This document shows positions 16,567 through 25,471 of a DNA stretch of 64,000 bases, one piece after another (within the stretch, counting starts at the first letter, position 1; every line of letters starts with the position of its first letter). The stretch spans positions 1,167,405 through 1,231,404 of the forward strand of contig NZ_CP093397.1 of NCBI RefSeq assembly GCF_029027585.1, read 5' to 3'. Source of the stretch: Sulfurimonas sp. (lineage in GTDB: Bacteria > Campylobacterota > Campylobacteria > Campylobacterales > Sulfurimonadaceae). Under the pieces are notes generated by a model, which saw only the letters and a list, made by a program, of their open reading frames with translations, ran no database searches and was not told the origin of the DNA. The position numbers were made by a program, and so were the translations under genes.

Positions 16567-17826
16567 TTAAGCGTCCATTTGCAATGCTTTTTGCATCATT
16601 TGATCAGCTGTTGTTATTGATTTTGAATTTGCATCATAAGAGCGTTGAAGGATTATAAGCTCGGTTAAAGCATTCGTCATAGTCACATTTGAGCCTTCAA
16701 GGTTGAAGTTTACTATATCTGTTCCTATAATATTTTTACCATTTGCATCTTTATAAAATATTGGTGCGCCACTGTTACTTCCTTCAAAAAATCTTACTCC
16801 ACTTGCGCGTTCAAGTCCTTGCTCATTTCTAAAATGATAAACAGCAATTCGACCAACACTACTTTGTAAGCCATTTGTAAAAGTTGCAATAACTTCTCCA
16901 TTTTTATTTACACTATAACCTCTTAAATCACCGCCTTGTGTTCCATCTGATACAGAAGAGGCACTAATTGGTAAGCTTGTTATAGCTGTTACACCATCAA
17001 ATCCACTTCCTAAATCAATAGCAACACTCGCACCATTGTTATCAATATTTGTTAAGGTAGTGTTTATCAAAGCACCGCTTGAATCAAAGTTTGCAACACC
17101 AAGCTTGGTGTCATAGATAGTAGTTCCATCTAAAGTTTGAGTTGTAGCTTTTACATCCCATTGGCTTCCCGGTGGTGTTTGTACAGCCTTTTTTGTAAAC
17201 TCTAACCTCAAATGATTCTTATTGTTTTGTGGGTCAACTACACCGGCACCAATCGTTCTTACTTTTGAATCAAAACCTATATTTCCAATAAATTTTGCCT
17301 TAGTAGATGCTTCTGCTGGATAAGTTAAACTCTTTGGAAAACGAAGTTTTTGCTGAGAAGCAACTTCTCCAAGAGGAACTTCTGCTAAAATTTTTGTAAG
17401 TACATTATCTTTACTAATATTTCCACCCATCGTTCCAAGAACATAATATCCATCTGGTGTCACCAAGTCACTTTCTCTATCAAAAGTAAAGTTACCTGCA
17501 CGAGTATACTGTACATCTGCTTCACCTTGAACACCAAACCAACCATTACCAATAATCGCTAAGTCTGTACTTCTTTCTGATAAAATAATCACACCCTTAT
17601 CTCTATTCATTGTAGATGTAGCTACTTTAACACCAGAACCTATAGAAGAAGTCACTACTGAAGTGGCTGCTGTATTCATAGACTCTTCAAACATAGAAGA
17701 AAACTCTACATTATATCCACGAAAACCAACAGTTGAAATATTTGCTATATTATTTGAAAGGATATCTATTCCTGTCTGATTAGATTGTAAACCAGATATT
17801 CCTGTATAAAAAGCTTGAGTCATCAT
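16567..17826 (-). CDS. Second FlgE-type hook/basal-body protein
   Basis: A 419-residue member of the FlgE/FlgF/FlgG family. It shows the conserved N-terminus (FYTGISGLQSNQTGIDILSNNIANISTVGFRGYN) and C-terminus (NLEGSNVTMTNALTELIILQRSYDANSKSI) but a much shorter middle than the 709-residue FlgE. It lies 17 bases after flgD and 84 bases before the longer hook gene. Length resembles classical enterobacterial FlgE. It may form a hook cap-proximal or junction segment, or be an alternative hook subunit. Confidence 0.88.
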   Translation of the reverse strand: MMTQAFYTGISGLQSNQTGIDILSNNIANISTVGFRGYNVEFSSMFEESMNTAATSVVTSSIGSGVKVATSTMNRDKGVIILSERSTDLAIIGNGWFGVQGEADVQYTRAGNFTFDRESDLVTPDGYYVLGTMGGNISKDNVLTKILAEVPLGEVASQQKLRFPKSLTYPAEASTKAKFIGNIGFDSKVRTIGAGVVDPQNNKNHLRLEFTKKAVQTPPGSQWDVKATTQTLDGTTIYDTKLGVANFDSSGALINTTLTNIDNNGASVAIDLGSGFDGVTAITSLPISASSVSDGTQGGDLRGYSVNKNGEVIATFTNGLQSSVGRIAVYHFRNEQGLERASGVRFFEGSNSGAPIFYKDANGKNIIGTDIVNFNLEGSNVTMTNALTELIILQRSYDANSKSITTADQMMQKALQMDA

Positions 17827-17843
17827 AACGAACTCCTTTATAT

Positions 17844-18539
17844 TTAATAAATTTCTTTTATCTTATTTAATGGGACATAGTTTGAACCGAGTTTAACTTG
17901 TACATCACCATTTTCAAACCTTACAGCTGTTATCGGATAAGTTCCAAGTCTTGTAGTTTGAGCTTCTCCCTTTGGATTCTTATAACTAACAGTCACATAA
18001 TATATTCCACTTTCAGCAGCAGCTCCACTTTTAAGTTTACCATCCCAATCAAACTTATACACACCAGAAGCCTTTTTATCTAAGACTTTACCATCTTTAT
18101 CCTTCATGTCAATAGGCATAGTAGCAATTATTTTACCTTTACTATCTAGAATTTCTACAGTACCAACTTTTATCTCTTGTGGAAAATAAACTTCAAATGT
18201 ACTTGTAGAACTTTTTTTATGTCCAATAGCATTGCTCCCTAAATCTGCTGTTTTACCAATCGCTGCAACTGATGAAAAGTTTTGTGAGGACTTTAAAGAA
18301 GCTGCTAAACTTGCTAAAGCTTTATTGGTATTTGCTGATGCTTCTAAGGTTGCTAGCTGAGAAGTCTGCGTTAAAATAGTTTGACTATCCATAGGCTCTG
18401 TCGGGTCCTGATGCTGGAGCTGGACTAAGAGAAGTTTCATAAAATCATCTTTACCTAAAATACCTTTATTTTCAACTTTTTTATTAGCATTCACTTCACC
18501 ATTTGTTGCTAGGTTTTGACCTACTGAATTAATAGCCAT
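17844..18539 (-). CDS. flgD: Flagellar hook cap protein FlgD
   Basis: A 231-residue protein. The N-terminal part has the FlgD signature DDFMKLLLVQLQHQDPTEPMDSQ (about 31-53), which is the part that directs capping, and the C-terminal half has the FlgD Ig-like fold with GVYKFDWDGKLKSG and an Ig strand ending GTYPITAV. FlgD forms the scaffold on which hook subunits assemble. It lies ten bases after fliK. Confidence 0.93.
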   Translation of the reverse strand: MAINSVGQNLATNGEVNANKKVENKGILGKDDFMKLLLVQLQHQDPTEPMDSQTILTQTSQLATLEASANTNKALASLAASLKSSQNFSSVAAIGKTADLGSNAIGHKKSSTSTFEVYFPQEIKVGTVEILDSKGKIIATMPIDMKDKDGKVLDKKASGVYKFDWDGKLKSGAAAESGIYYVTVSYKNPKGEAQTTRLGTYPITAVRFENGDVQVKLGSNYVPLNKIKEIY

Positions 18540-18549
18540 TTCATATCCT

Positions 18550-20034
18550 TTATACGTAGTTAGGAACTACAATTTCTAAAGAGCTTAAAACCTCTTCATT
18601 TGTTTCTTCATTATCATAATAGTTATATTCTTCATCAGCTTTTCGCTCATTTTGGCGGCTTTGCTGTTGTTGTGAAGCTTGTTGTTCTCCATTTTGTGAA
18701 GAGTTATTAAAGTTTAATGTAGCATTATTTATTCCATTATTAGCAAGCTGAACTTTTAAATCATTTACATTCATCGAGAGAGTATTTATCGCTGCATTGT
18801 TTGAGCTAATATTTACATGCAAATTTTTACCTCTTTGCACTATTGTTAAATCAACCTCTCCAAGTTTTTGTGGGTTTAGTTGAATCTTGATTCTAGTAAA
18901 TGGAGATTTATAATCTTCTATCGCCGTTTTTACATCAGCAGAAATATACTTAATCATTTGCTTTGCTTCATTTAACTTTACTTCAAAACTATCTGATTTA
19001 TGAGTTGTAAGAGCATCTGTTTTTGTAGTAGTTGAGGATGCCTCATGTTTTTCACCATGAAGTAATGCTTCTAATGACCTTGTTGTTTCACTTGGAGCAA
19101 TTACTCTAGCAGTTGCCACAGAAAAATCAGCAGTCATTGAACTATGAAATGGTTTTTCGCCACGAAGAAGTAGCTTTAAAGTATCATCTGCTTTTTCTTT
19201 TGGTGTTTTTACTTCCATCTTAAACTGCTTTACTTGAACTATTTGCTCTGTTGTATGCTCTTTTGTATCTTGTGCTTTAAAAAGTAAAGTTGGTTTTACT
19301 TCTTGGGTACTTTTACTTACTACTTGTTTTTTATCTTCTACAACATTATCTTGTTGAGTATTTGTTTGAGCCTTTATTGCTTTTGAACTCTGAATTTCAA
19401 ATTTAGCACTTGGTACAATCTCTGTTTTTTGCACCTTTGTAGTTTTATCATCTACAACGTGTTGCTCTTTAGTGTCTGTAATTTTTACTTCTTTAGCATC
19501 TATCTCTCTAACTTTCATATCACTTTTTAAGTTGATATTTTTTATTACTCTTATTTCTTCCATACTAATTTTAGAAATATCAATCCCAATTTTTTGAGCT
19601 AAAGTTGCTAAACCTTTAAGAGTTCTCGGAAGGTTTTGTAAATCTAATTTTTTATAACCCTCACTATTAATGATTTTAGATTTTAAGTACTCTTTAGCAT
19701 CTGCAATTAAAATTTTCAACTCTTTTGAGCTTAAATTATGCATCAATTTTGGATTTAATTCTACAATCTCTTTAGTTTGTGTTTTGGACAAGTCATCATT
19801 TTTTAACAAAGAAAGAAGGGTATCTTCTTGTTTAGTTGATTTTAAAGTGACTTTTATTTCTTTTTCTTCTTTTGCTAAAGATAAAACCAAAGCTCCATTT
19901 TGAATTACTTTGTCATCTTTCTTACCAGCTCCTCTAAGTAGCTCTGAAAAAGATAGTGTCGGCTCTTCATCTGGAGTAGCTAAACTTAAAGGGGAAGATG
20001 GAGTTACATCAGTTTTTGTTTCTAATGAAATCAT
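18550..20034 (-). CDS. fliK: Flagellar hook-length control protein FliK
   Basis: About 494 residues from the ATG at 20034, chosen because AAGGAG stands seven bases upstream; the frame is open to 20073. The long N-terminal part is hydrophilic and low in structure, as expected for the ruler. The C-terminal part holds the export-switch domain (RIKIQLNPQKLGEVDLTIVQRGKNL and NVNDLKVQLANNGI), followed by a Gln/Asn tail. It measures hook length and switches the export apparatus from hook to filament. Confidence 0.9.
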   Translation of the reverse strand: MISLETKTDVTPSSPLSLATPDEEPTLSFSELLRGAGKKDDKVIQNGALVLSLAKEEKEIKVTLKSTKQEDTLLSLLKNDDLSKTQTKEIVELNPKLMHNLSSKELKILIADAKEYLKSKIINSEGYKKLDLQNLPRTLKGLATLAQKIGIDISKISMEEIRVIKNINLKSDMKVREIDAKEVKITDTKEQHVVDDKTTKVQKTEIVPSAKFEIQSSKAIKAQTNTQQDNVVEDKKQVVSKSTQEVKPTLLFKAQDTKEHTTEQIVQVKQFKMEVKTPKEKADDTLKLLLRGEKPFHSSMTADFSVATARVIAPSETTRSLEALLHGEKHEASSTTTKTDALTTHKSDSFEVKLNEAKQMIKYISADVKTAIEDYKSPFTRIKIQLNPQKLGEVDLTIVQRGKNLHVNISSNNAAINTLSMNVNDLKVQLANNGINNATLNFNNSSQNGEQQASQQQQSRQNERKADEEYNYYDNEETNEEVLSSLEIVVPNYV

Positions 20035-20078
20035 CTTTTGCTCCTTGTTTCCCCTGTAAATAGGGATTTTCATATATT

Positions 20079-20096
20079 AAAGCATAAATTATTCCA
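20079..20096 (-). promoter_or_regulatory. Sigma-54 promoter of the fliK operon
   Basis: The minus strand reads TGGAATAATTTATGCTTT. GG and GC are ten bases apart and the TGGAA start fits the Campylobacterota RpoN consensus. It lies 45 bases before the fliK start. Confidence 0.65.
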
Positions 20097-20134
20097 TTAT
20101 TTAGATTTTAAAAAACTTGATCTTTGTCGATACT

Positions 20135-20392
20135 ATGCTCATGATTAAACTGTTTTATATTTTTGTACCTTTTTTACTCTTTGCCTCAAGCCCCTTTGAT
20201 ACACAAGAGCCAAAAAAATTTGACCTTTATGTTTTTGAGAAAAAAAAGAGTATTGAAAATAAAGAGGCTATTGAAAATAAAAAAATAAAATGTAGGTTAG
20301 TGTGCGATAAAAAGGTTTATAAAGAACAGAAAATATCTGAGGCTATAGAGTTTTATAAAAACTCTAAGGACTACTTTAAAGAATCTAAGTAA
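20135..20392 (+). CDS. Small secreted protein, unknown function
   Basis: About 85 residues from ATG 20135 (a TTG at 20117 could extend it). It has a signal peptide (MLMIKLFYIFVPFLLFASS) and a lysine/glutamate-rich mature part with two cysteines (CRLVCDK). It is divergent from the fliK operon and its 3' end overlaps the convergent gene by 22 bases. No family is recognised. Confidence 0.55.
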   Translation: MLMIKLFYIFVPFLLFASSPFDTQEPKKFDLYVFEKKKSIENKEAIENKKIKCRLVCDKKVYKEQKISEAIEFYKNSKDYFKESK

Positions 20393-20781
20393 TCTAAATC
20401 TTTTTTACAAAAATGTTTTACACTAGTTTGTAATACTCCTATAAGCTCATCTGCGTTTTCCCCATCTGAGGGGTAGCTAATAAGAAAAGAGTTTATAAAA
20501 TTACCAAAAAAATCATCAAATAATTTTTTTACAATTTCTGCTCCATACTTGTCGGTATAAGGAAGAACGAAAAAATAATCTGCGGAGTTGTTGGCTATGG
20601 TGTCAGAGGTTCTTAGTATTTTTTCTAATGCTTTTGCGACTCTATCATCTTTTTGAGAAGAAAAATCACAATATAAAATTGTAAAACTTTCTGCTCTGTT
20701 TTCATCTAGTCTATCAGCAATACCTATATTTAAACGAAGAAGTTGTTTAAAATCTTCAAATTCAAAGTGAATACCAGCCAT
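20371..20781 (-). CDS. Degenerate GGDEF-like domain protein
   Basis: A 136-residue protein. The order of segments follows a GGDEF domain: SFTILYCDF (first strand), ALEKILRTSDTIANN, then ADYFFVLPYTDKYGAEIVKKLFDDFF, FLISYPSDGENADELIG and a last helix. The signature loop itself is NSADYF rather than GGDEF, so no cyclase activity is expected. It could bind cyclic di-GMP or act as a structural partner. It lies between the flagellar genes and dnaG. This is a fold-level inference. Confidence 0.5.
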   Translation of the reverse strand: MAGIHFEFEDFKQLLRLNIGIADRLDENRAESFTILYCDFSSQKDDRVAKALEKILRTSDTIANNSADYFFVLPYTDKYGAEIVKKLFDDFFGNFINSFLISYPSDGENADELIGVLQTSVKHFCKKDLDYLDSLK

Positions 20782-20836
20782 CTGTTCTTCCTTAATTTTA
20801 TTTTATTGTATCAGTATATCTAAAATTTGTAAAATA

Positions 20837-22495
20837 TTAAGCTTCAAAAGGGACTAATTCCCCCTGCTTTAGCTTCATTATTTTGCCACGAAACTTACGA
20901 ATATAAAATGCTTTTTGCTCAAAAGAAATAGAGTTTTGAAGGTTTACTCTTTTTAACTCTCTTTCATAGTATCTTGTTAAAAAAGTAATGAGCTCTGCTT
21001 TTAAAGCTTTTTCATCTTTTAGTGCTTTTATCTGCTCATCAACCATAATCGCCATTATTTGCGGTTCATCTGTTTTTCCTAAAAGAGCAAGTGAAAACTC
21101 TTGTGAATGAAACTGCAACAAAGATGCGTCTATAGCATCTAAGATTTGATTTACTAATTCTGGCTGTTCTATAACTGTTTTTATAAGACTTAATTCCCAC
21201 ATATCTTTATGAGTATTCTTTTGAAGAAGAGGAGCATTTTGATTAGTTTGTGTGATTTTTACTAAAGATGGGCTAACACCTAAACCACCAAGCCTAGATG
21301 CTAAAAAAGTTTTATACTCTTCTTGTAAAAGAGGGGAGAGAGTTTTAAGGTAAGACACTCCATCTTGCATACAGTCTTCTTTTGCCTTTGGATCACGAAG
21401 ATTATATAAAGATAAAATCTCTTCTAAAACAAATTCTATAAAAGGTTTAGCTTCTCTAAACATTATAGATAGTTCTTCTATCGCACCATTATTTACCATA
21501 TCTGCGGGGTCAAGTCCATCTGAAAAAATTACTACACCACCTCTAAAGCCACCAGCACTCAAAAGTCTGGATGCCTTAAGAGCAGCAGTTCGACCTGCTT
21601 TATCCCCATCATAAGCCATAACAATTCTTGGCTCACCCTTTCGTAAAAGGGGTAGATGCTCTTGTGTTAGTGCTGTTCCTAAAGTTGCAACCGCGTTGCT
21701 AAAACCTGCTTGATGAAGCATAATAACATCAAGATAACCCTCTGTAACGATTATCTCTTTTGTTTTATAAAGTGTTTGTTTAGCATGATGATAAGCATAC
21801 AAAAGACGCGATTTATTAAAAAATGCTGTTTGCGGAGAGTTTACATACTTTGCTTGATGTCCGGTTATAGTTCTTCCACCAAAACCAACAATTGAACCAT
21901 TGGCAGAATGAATTGGAAAAGTAACTCGTTCGATAAACCTAGCGTAAGAACTTCTATTGTCTTCATTGTAACCAACAACTCCCATCTCAACTGCTTCATT
22001 CATACTAAATTGCTCAGATGTTATATAGTTGATTGTTGAAGAAGTATCTGGAGCATAACCGATTCCAAACTTCTCTACACTACTCTCATAGATGCCACGC
22101 TCTTTTATATATGTTAGTGCTGTTTGTTTTGATGTTAGTAGGTTTTGATACCATTCATTGAGTTTATCCATTAATTGAGAACGAGGTTTATTATGTTTGT
22201 TATCTGTATATGAAAGTGTAAAGTTATAAGTATCTGCTAACTTTTCTAAGGCTTCTGGATAGTTTAATTTCTCATACTCCATAACAAACTTAATACTATC
22301 TCCACCAGCTCCACAGCCAAAACAATGATATATCTGTTTTTGAGGACTTACTACAAAAGAAGGGGATTTTTCATCGTGAAAAGGGCAAGGTGCTTTGTAG
22401 TTTGCACCTGCCTTTTTTAACTCCACATAAGAACCAACAACATCAACTATATCAAGTCTTGCTTTTAAGGCTTCTATGGAATCTTGCGCTATCAT
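20837..22495 (-). CDS. dnaG: DNA primase DnaG
   Basis: A 552-residue primase. It has the N-terminal zinc ribbon (CPFHDEKSPSF...YHCFGCGAGGDSIKF), the RNA polymerase core with GIGYAPD, GGR and the TOPRIM motifs VTEGYLDVIML and MAYDGDKAGRTAALKA. A C-terminal helical part for helicase contact follows. It makes RNA primers at the replication fork. The usual rpoD partner is not beside it here. Confidence 0.96.
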   Translation of the reverse strand: MIAQDSIEALKARLDIVDVVGSYVELKKAGANYKAPCPFHDEKSPSFVVSPQKQIYHCFGCGAGGDSIKFVMEYEKLNYPEALEKLADTYNFTLSYTDNKHNKPRSQLMDKLNEWYQNLLTSKQTALTYIKERGIYESSVEKFGIGYAPDTSSTINYITSEQFSMNEAVEMGVVGYNEDNRSSYARFIERVTFPIHSANGSIVGFGGRTITGHQAKYVNSPQTAFFNKSRLLYAYHHAKQTLYKTKEIIVTEGYLDVIMLHQAGFSNAVATLGTALTQEHLPLLRKGEPRIVMAYDGDKAGRTAALKASRLLSAGGFRGGVVIFSDGLDPADMVNNGAIEELSIMFREAKPFIEFVLEEILSLYNLRDPKAKEDCMQDGVSYLKTLSPLLQEEYKTFLASRLGGLGVSPSLVKITQTNQNAPLLQKNTHKDMWELSLIKTVIEQPELVNQILDAIDASLLQFHSQEFSLALLGKTDEPQIMAIMVDEQIKALKDEKALKAELITFLTRYYERELKRVNLQNSISFEQKAFYIRKFRGKIMKLKQGELVPFEA

Positions 22496-22535
22496 TCTTA
22501 TATTATACTAAAAAAACATTAAAGGAGTAAAGATA

Positions 22536-22679
22536 TTATTTTTTTATATATAAACTTGATGTTGGGTGATTTGGTTTAGTGATTTGAGGTTTTTTTGTGT
22601 CTCTTGTATCATATTTTACTACATCTTGAGCCTGAAGAGCACCTAAAGTTAAAGCTATTGCTATAATTATTTTTGTCAT
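22536..22679 (-). CDS. 47-residue secreted peptide
   Basis: A short frame with ATG at 22679 and stop at 22536. It has a clear signal peptide (MTKIIIAIALTLGALQAQ), then a short polar segment rich in Lys, Thr and Pro. An AAGGATAAA site precedes the ATG. It is divergent from rpsU. The signal peptide plus ribosome site make it likely to be real; function is unknown. Confidence 0.6.
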   Translation of the reverse strand: MTKIIIAIALTLGALQAQDVVKYDTRDTKKPQITKPNHPTSSLYIKK

Positions 22680-22715
22680 TTTTTTATCCTTGGTAAGAGC
22701 GTATTAGACTCTAAA

Positions 22716-22802
22716 TTTTTAAATCAGACAAATTCTATCCGATTTAAAAAACTCACGCATTGACATAAATCAATAAAGGACAAATTTTGTCTGATTTAAA
22801 AA
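22716..22802. repeat. 17-bp inverted repeat upstream of rpsU
   Basis: A 17-base arm at 22716-22732 is the perfect reverse complement of 22786-22802, 53 bases apart, between the divergent 47-residue gene and rpsU. Each arm contains TCAGACAAA and both sites are partly palindromic in themselves (22724-22742 and 22778-22794). Paired operator sites for a dimeric regulator are the simplest reading. Confidence 0.7.
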
Positions 22803-22805
22803 AAT

Positions 22806-22833
22806 TTGCATTTTTGAAAAATTTAGCTATAAT
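22806..22833 (+). promoter_or_regulatory. rpsU promoter
   Basis: TTGCAT (22806-22811) and TATAAT (22828-22833) are separated by 16 bases, about 50 bases before the rpsU start. Confidence 0.65.
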
Positions 22834-22842
22834 TCCACTCTA

Positions 22843-22858
22843 AATGTCTTCGGGCATT
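22843..22858 (+). promoter_or_regulatory. TTCG-loop hairpin in rpsU leader
   Basis: AATGTC and GGCATT pair (with one U-G) around a TTCG loop in the 5' leader of rpsU, 28 bases before the ATG. It may be a translational control element. Confidence 0.5.
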
Positions 22859-22886
22859 ATATTTTAAAGAAAGTGGGTGATGTGAT

Positions 22887-23099
22887 ATGCCAGGAATAGT
22901 ACTTCGTTCAGATGATAATTTTGATGCATCTTACCGCCGTTTCAAGAAGCAGACTGACCGTAACTTAATCGTTACAGAAGCTCGTGCTCGCCGTTTCCAC
23001 GAAACTGAAACTGAAAAGCGTAAGAAATTCAAAATAGCTTCTCGTAAGAAAATGCTTAAGCGTCTTTATATGATGAGACGCTACGAATCACGCCTATAA
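22887..23099 (+). CDS. rpsU: Ribosomal protein bS21
   Basis: A 70-residue very basic protein with the bS21 pattern ([24 protein letters not shown], then a helix ending RRYESRL). The internal codon use is more GC-balanced than neighbours, as for highly expressed genes. GTGGGTGATGTGAT precedes the ATG; the ribosome site is weak. bS21 sits near the anti-Shine-Dalgarno site of the small subunit. Confidence 0.96.
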   Translation: MPGIVLRSDDNFDASYRRFKKQTDRNLIVTEARARRFHETETEKRKKFKIASRKKMLKRLYMMRRYESRL

Positions 23100-23101
23100 G
23101 A

Positions 23102-23119
23102 TTAAGCCTTCGGGCTTAA
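23102..23119 (+). terminator. rpsU terminator hairpin
   Basis: TTAAGCC and GGCTTAA pair around TTCG directly after the rpsU stop. The U tract is broken, but the position between convergent genes fits termination in one or both directions. Confidence 0.6.
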
Positions 23120-23129
23120 CTTACTTCTC

Positions 23130-24353
23130 TTAAAACTCAACTCCCAAACCTACTAAAAATTGAAAATCACTCTTTGCAGGAATAATTCCAGCTTCTGTTT
23201 TTTCAGGACGCAATAAATAATCCCATATAAGACTAAAATCTAAGTCTAGCCAACTTGTAAGTTCATTTTCAAGCGTAGAAATCATGTGATGCTTATATGT
23301 TCCAGACTTTTCATCTGAATATGTCAGCTTATAATTAAACTTAAAATCTACTTTTGTATTTAGCTCAATATTTGCCTTTGTGCTTATTTCTAGCGCAGGA
23401 GAAGTAGTTATTTTTTCACCCTTTTGAACTGATATATACTCTATGCGTGTATATGCTGGACCACCTGACACATCCCACTCTGCTCTATCATTATTTACAA
23501 GAGTATAGCCTATACCAGCCCCCGCAGTAAATTGATTTTTTATATTTTGAAACTCATCTCTATAAAACTCTGAAAAAAGAGGTGTCCAAAAAAAGTTTCG
23601 TGTTATATACCTATCATATTTTTGATTGATACGATGGTCATTTGCTGTTGTTTCATTATCTTTAGAAGATATACGACCTAGATAATCAAAATAAAGATTA
23701 CTACTGCTCGTTCGTCTTTTTAAATTGATACTTGCTATATAATCATACTGTTCTTTATTTCCTGTGCGTATATCCAAATTAAATGATATTTTTCCTGACC
23801 AATAATTAAACTCTTTACTACCTTCTGGGGCAAAAGCTATTATCTCTGTTCTTGTAAATGTAAATTTTTTATCGCCTTGAATTATTGTGATTTCATCGTT
23901 TTTAAAGCGTATGATTCCTGAAAATTCTGCAACATCTTCAATATTCACACCTATTACATAAAAACTTTTTATTTGAGAAATATCTTTAAAGTCAAAAGTA
24001 TAAAGTCCCATCTCCTTACTGTCAAATTCTAACTTATTGTTATACATGGCTTTTATTTCACCCTTAAACCACTCTCCTTTTTTTGTTTGAATCCAATCAT
24101 ATGCTTTTGCTTGAGGGGAGAGATCTTCCCATGGAGCTTGAAAGATAGAAACATTTTTTTGTTCCTCTTTTTTAACTGCCTCGCGAACTTCTTCTTGGGA
24201 TAAACCTGAAGTATCTTTTATCTCTATTAGTGTTGAATCATCTTTTCTTTCAAGTTCTATTGGCTTCTCTTGCTCTACTTTCTCCGTATTTTGAAGTTCC
24301 TGCGCAAAGAGAGGAAAAAGAAGTATAAGAAGTATAAATATTATATTTTTCAT
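23130..24353 (-). CDS. DUF481 outer-membrane protein
   Basis: A 407-residue protein with a signal peptide (IIFILLILLFPLFAQ). The middle part (about 85-180) is beta-rich and reads like a small strand domain (GEWFKGEIKAMYNNKLEFDSKEMG). The C-terminal ~220 residues are alternating amphipathic strands of the DUF481/YdiY type, ending LVGLGVEF with the terminal Phe usual for outer-membrane barrels. Function of the family is unclear; some members relate to acid or salt response. Confidence 0.8.
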   Translation of the reverse strand: MKNIIFILLILLFPLFAQELQNTEKVEQEKPIELERKDDSTLIEIKDTSGLSQEEVREAVKKEEQKNVSIFQAPWEDLSPQAKAYDWIQTKKGEWFKGEIKAMYNNKLEFDSKEMGLYTFDFKDISQIKSFYVIGVNIEDVAEFSGIIRFKNDEITIIQGDKKFTFTRTEIIAFAPEGSKEFNYWSGKISFNLDIRTGNKEQYDYIASINLKRRTSSSNLYFDYLGRISSKDNETTANDHRINQKYDRYITRNFFWTPLFSEFYRDEFQNIKNQFTAGAGIGYTLVNNDRAEWDVSGGPAYTRIEYISVQKGEKITTSPALEISTKANIELNTKVDFKFNYKLTYSDEKSGTYKHHMISTLENELTSWLDLDFSLIWDYLLRPEKTEAGIIPAKSDFQFLVGLGVEF

Positions 24354-24398
24354 ATCAATTCAACCATTATATATTTTATTATATACAAAACTATATAG

Positions 24399-25466
24399 TT
24401 ATAGCTTCCCGTACATTTCATTGTAAAAACTAAGTGCATATCTGTCACTCATAGATGCTATGTAATCCGCCACTACACGGTGTTTATGTCTTTTTTTTAA
24501 CTGCTCAAAATAAAACTTTGGTAACATCTTTTGCTCTTGCATTAAAGCACTATAAAGACCTTTTATAGCCTGTTTTCCTGCAAACATGCGTATAACTATC
24601 TCTTTATGTTGATATAATTTGTTTAAAAGTAGCTTTTTAAGCTTTTTAATTTTTGTTTCTAATACGGCATCAAAACCTATGGGAATCTCATCTTTAACAT
24701 CTACCTTTTCTCTTGAATAATCTAAAAGAGAATAAACCAAATGATTTATAAAGTGGGAGCTAAATCTATAACGAAACATCTCATCTTCTTCTAAAGATAT
24801 ATCTTCATCATAAACTTTTTGAAGTATCTCTTGGATTAGTTCACTTTCTTTTAAGTCTTCAAAGCTAATAAGTCCCGAGTTGATACCATCATCTATATCA
24901 TGACTCATATAAGCAATCTCATCAGCCCTATCAACTATCATAGCTTCTACCGATGGATGCGTATCAAGATTAAACGCTCCATCAATCCAAGAAGGTAAAA
25001 AACTTTTTTTATACGGATAAGAGTGTTTTAAAATTCCTTCTAATGTAGCAAAAGTTAGGTTTAATCCATCAAAATTTTTATATCTTTTTTCTAAAGATGA
25101 AACAACTCTAAAGCTTTGAAAATTATGCTCAAAACCATTTTTAAACCCATCTTCTTTCAAACACTCATTTAAAGTATCTCCACCAATATGTCCAAAAGGA
25201 GTATGCCCTAAATCATGTGCTAAAGCTATCGCTTCAGCCAAAGATTCTCTTAGTCCAAGGTGTGAAGTAATAGAACGCGCGATTTGTGAAACTTCTAAAG
25301 AATGCGTTAAACGAGTTCTAAAAAAATCACCCTCTTGATTTAAAAAAACTTGCGTTTTATACTCTAATTTTCTAAATGAACCTGAATGAATTATTCTATC
25401 TCTATCCCTCGCAAAAGGGTTTCTAAAATCTTTGTCTATTTTGTGAAATCGCTCATTTGCTAACAT
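24399..25466 (-). CDS. dgt: dGTPase-like dNTP triphosphohydrolase
   Basis: A 355-residue HD-domain protein. Metal ligands are seen in RLTHSLEVSQIARS, AHDLGHTPFGHIGG and a later ADEIAYMSHDIDD. The N-terminus RDRDRIIHSGSFRKLEYKTQVF is typical. It hydrolyses dNTPs to nucleosides plus triphosphate, so it controls nucleotide pools. It follows the phnA-like gene by five bases and both start on the same transcript. Confidence 0.93.
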   Translation of the reverse strand: MLANERFHKIDKDFRNPFARDRDRIIHSGSFRKLEYKTQVFLNQEGDFFRTRLTHSLEVSQIARSITSHLGLRESLAEAIALAHDLGHTPFGHIGGDTLNECLKEDGFKNGFEHNFQSFRVVSSLEKRYKNFDGLNLTFATLEGILKHSYPYKKSFLPSWIDGAFNLDTHPSVEAMIVDRADEIAYMSHDIDDGINSGLISFEDLKESELIQEILQKVYDEDISLEEDEMFRYRFSSHFINHLVYSLLDYSREKVDVKDEIPIGFDAVLETKIKKLKKLLLNKLYQHKEIVIRMFAGKQAIKGLYSALMQEQKMLPKFYFEQLKKRHKHRVVADYIASMSDRYALSFYNEMYGKL

Positions 25467-25471
25467 CTATA

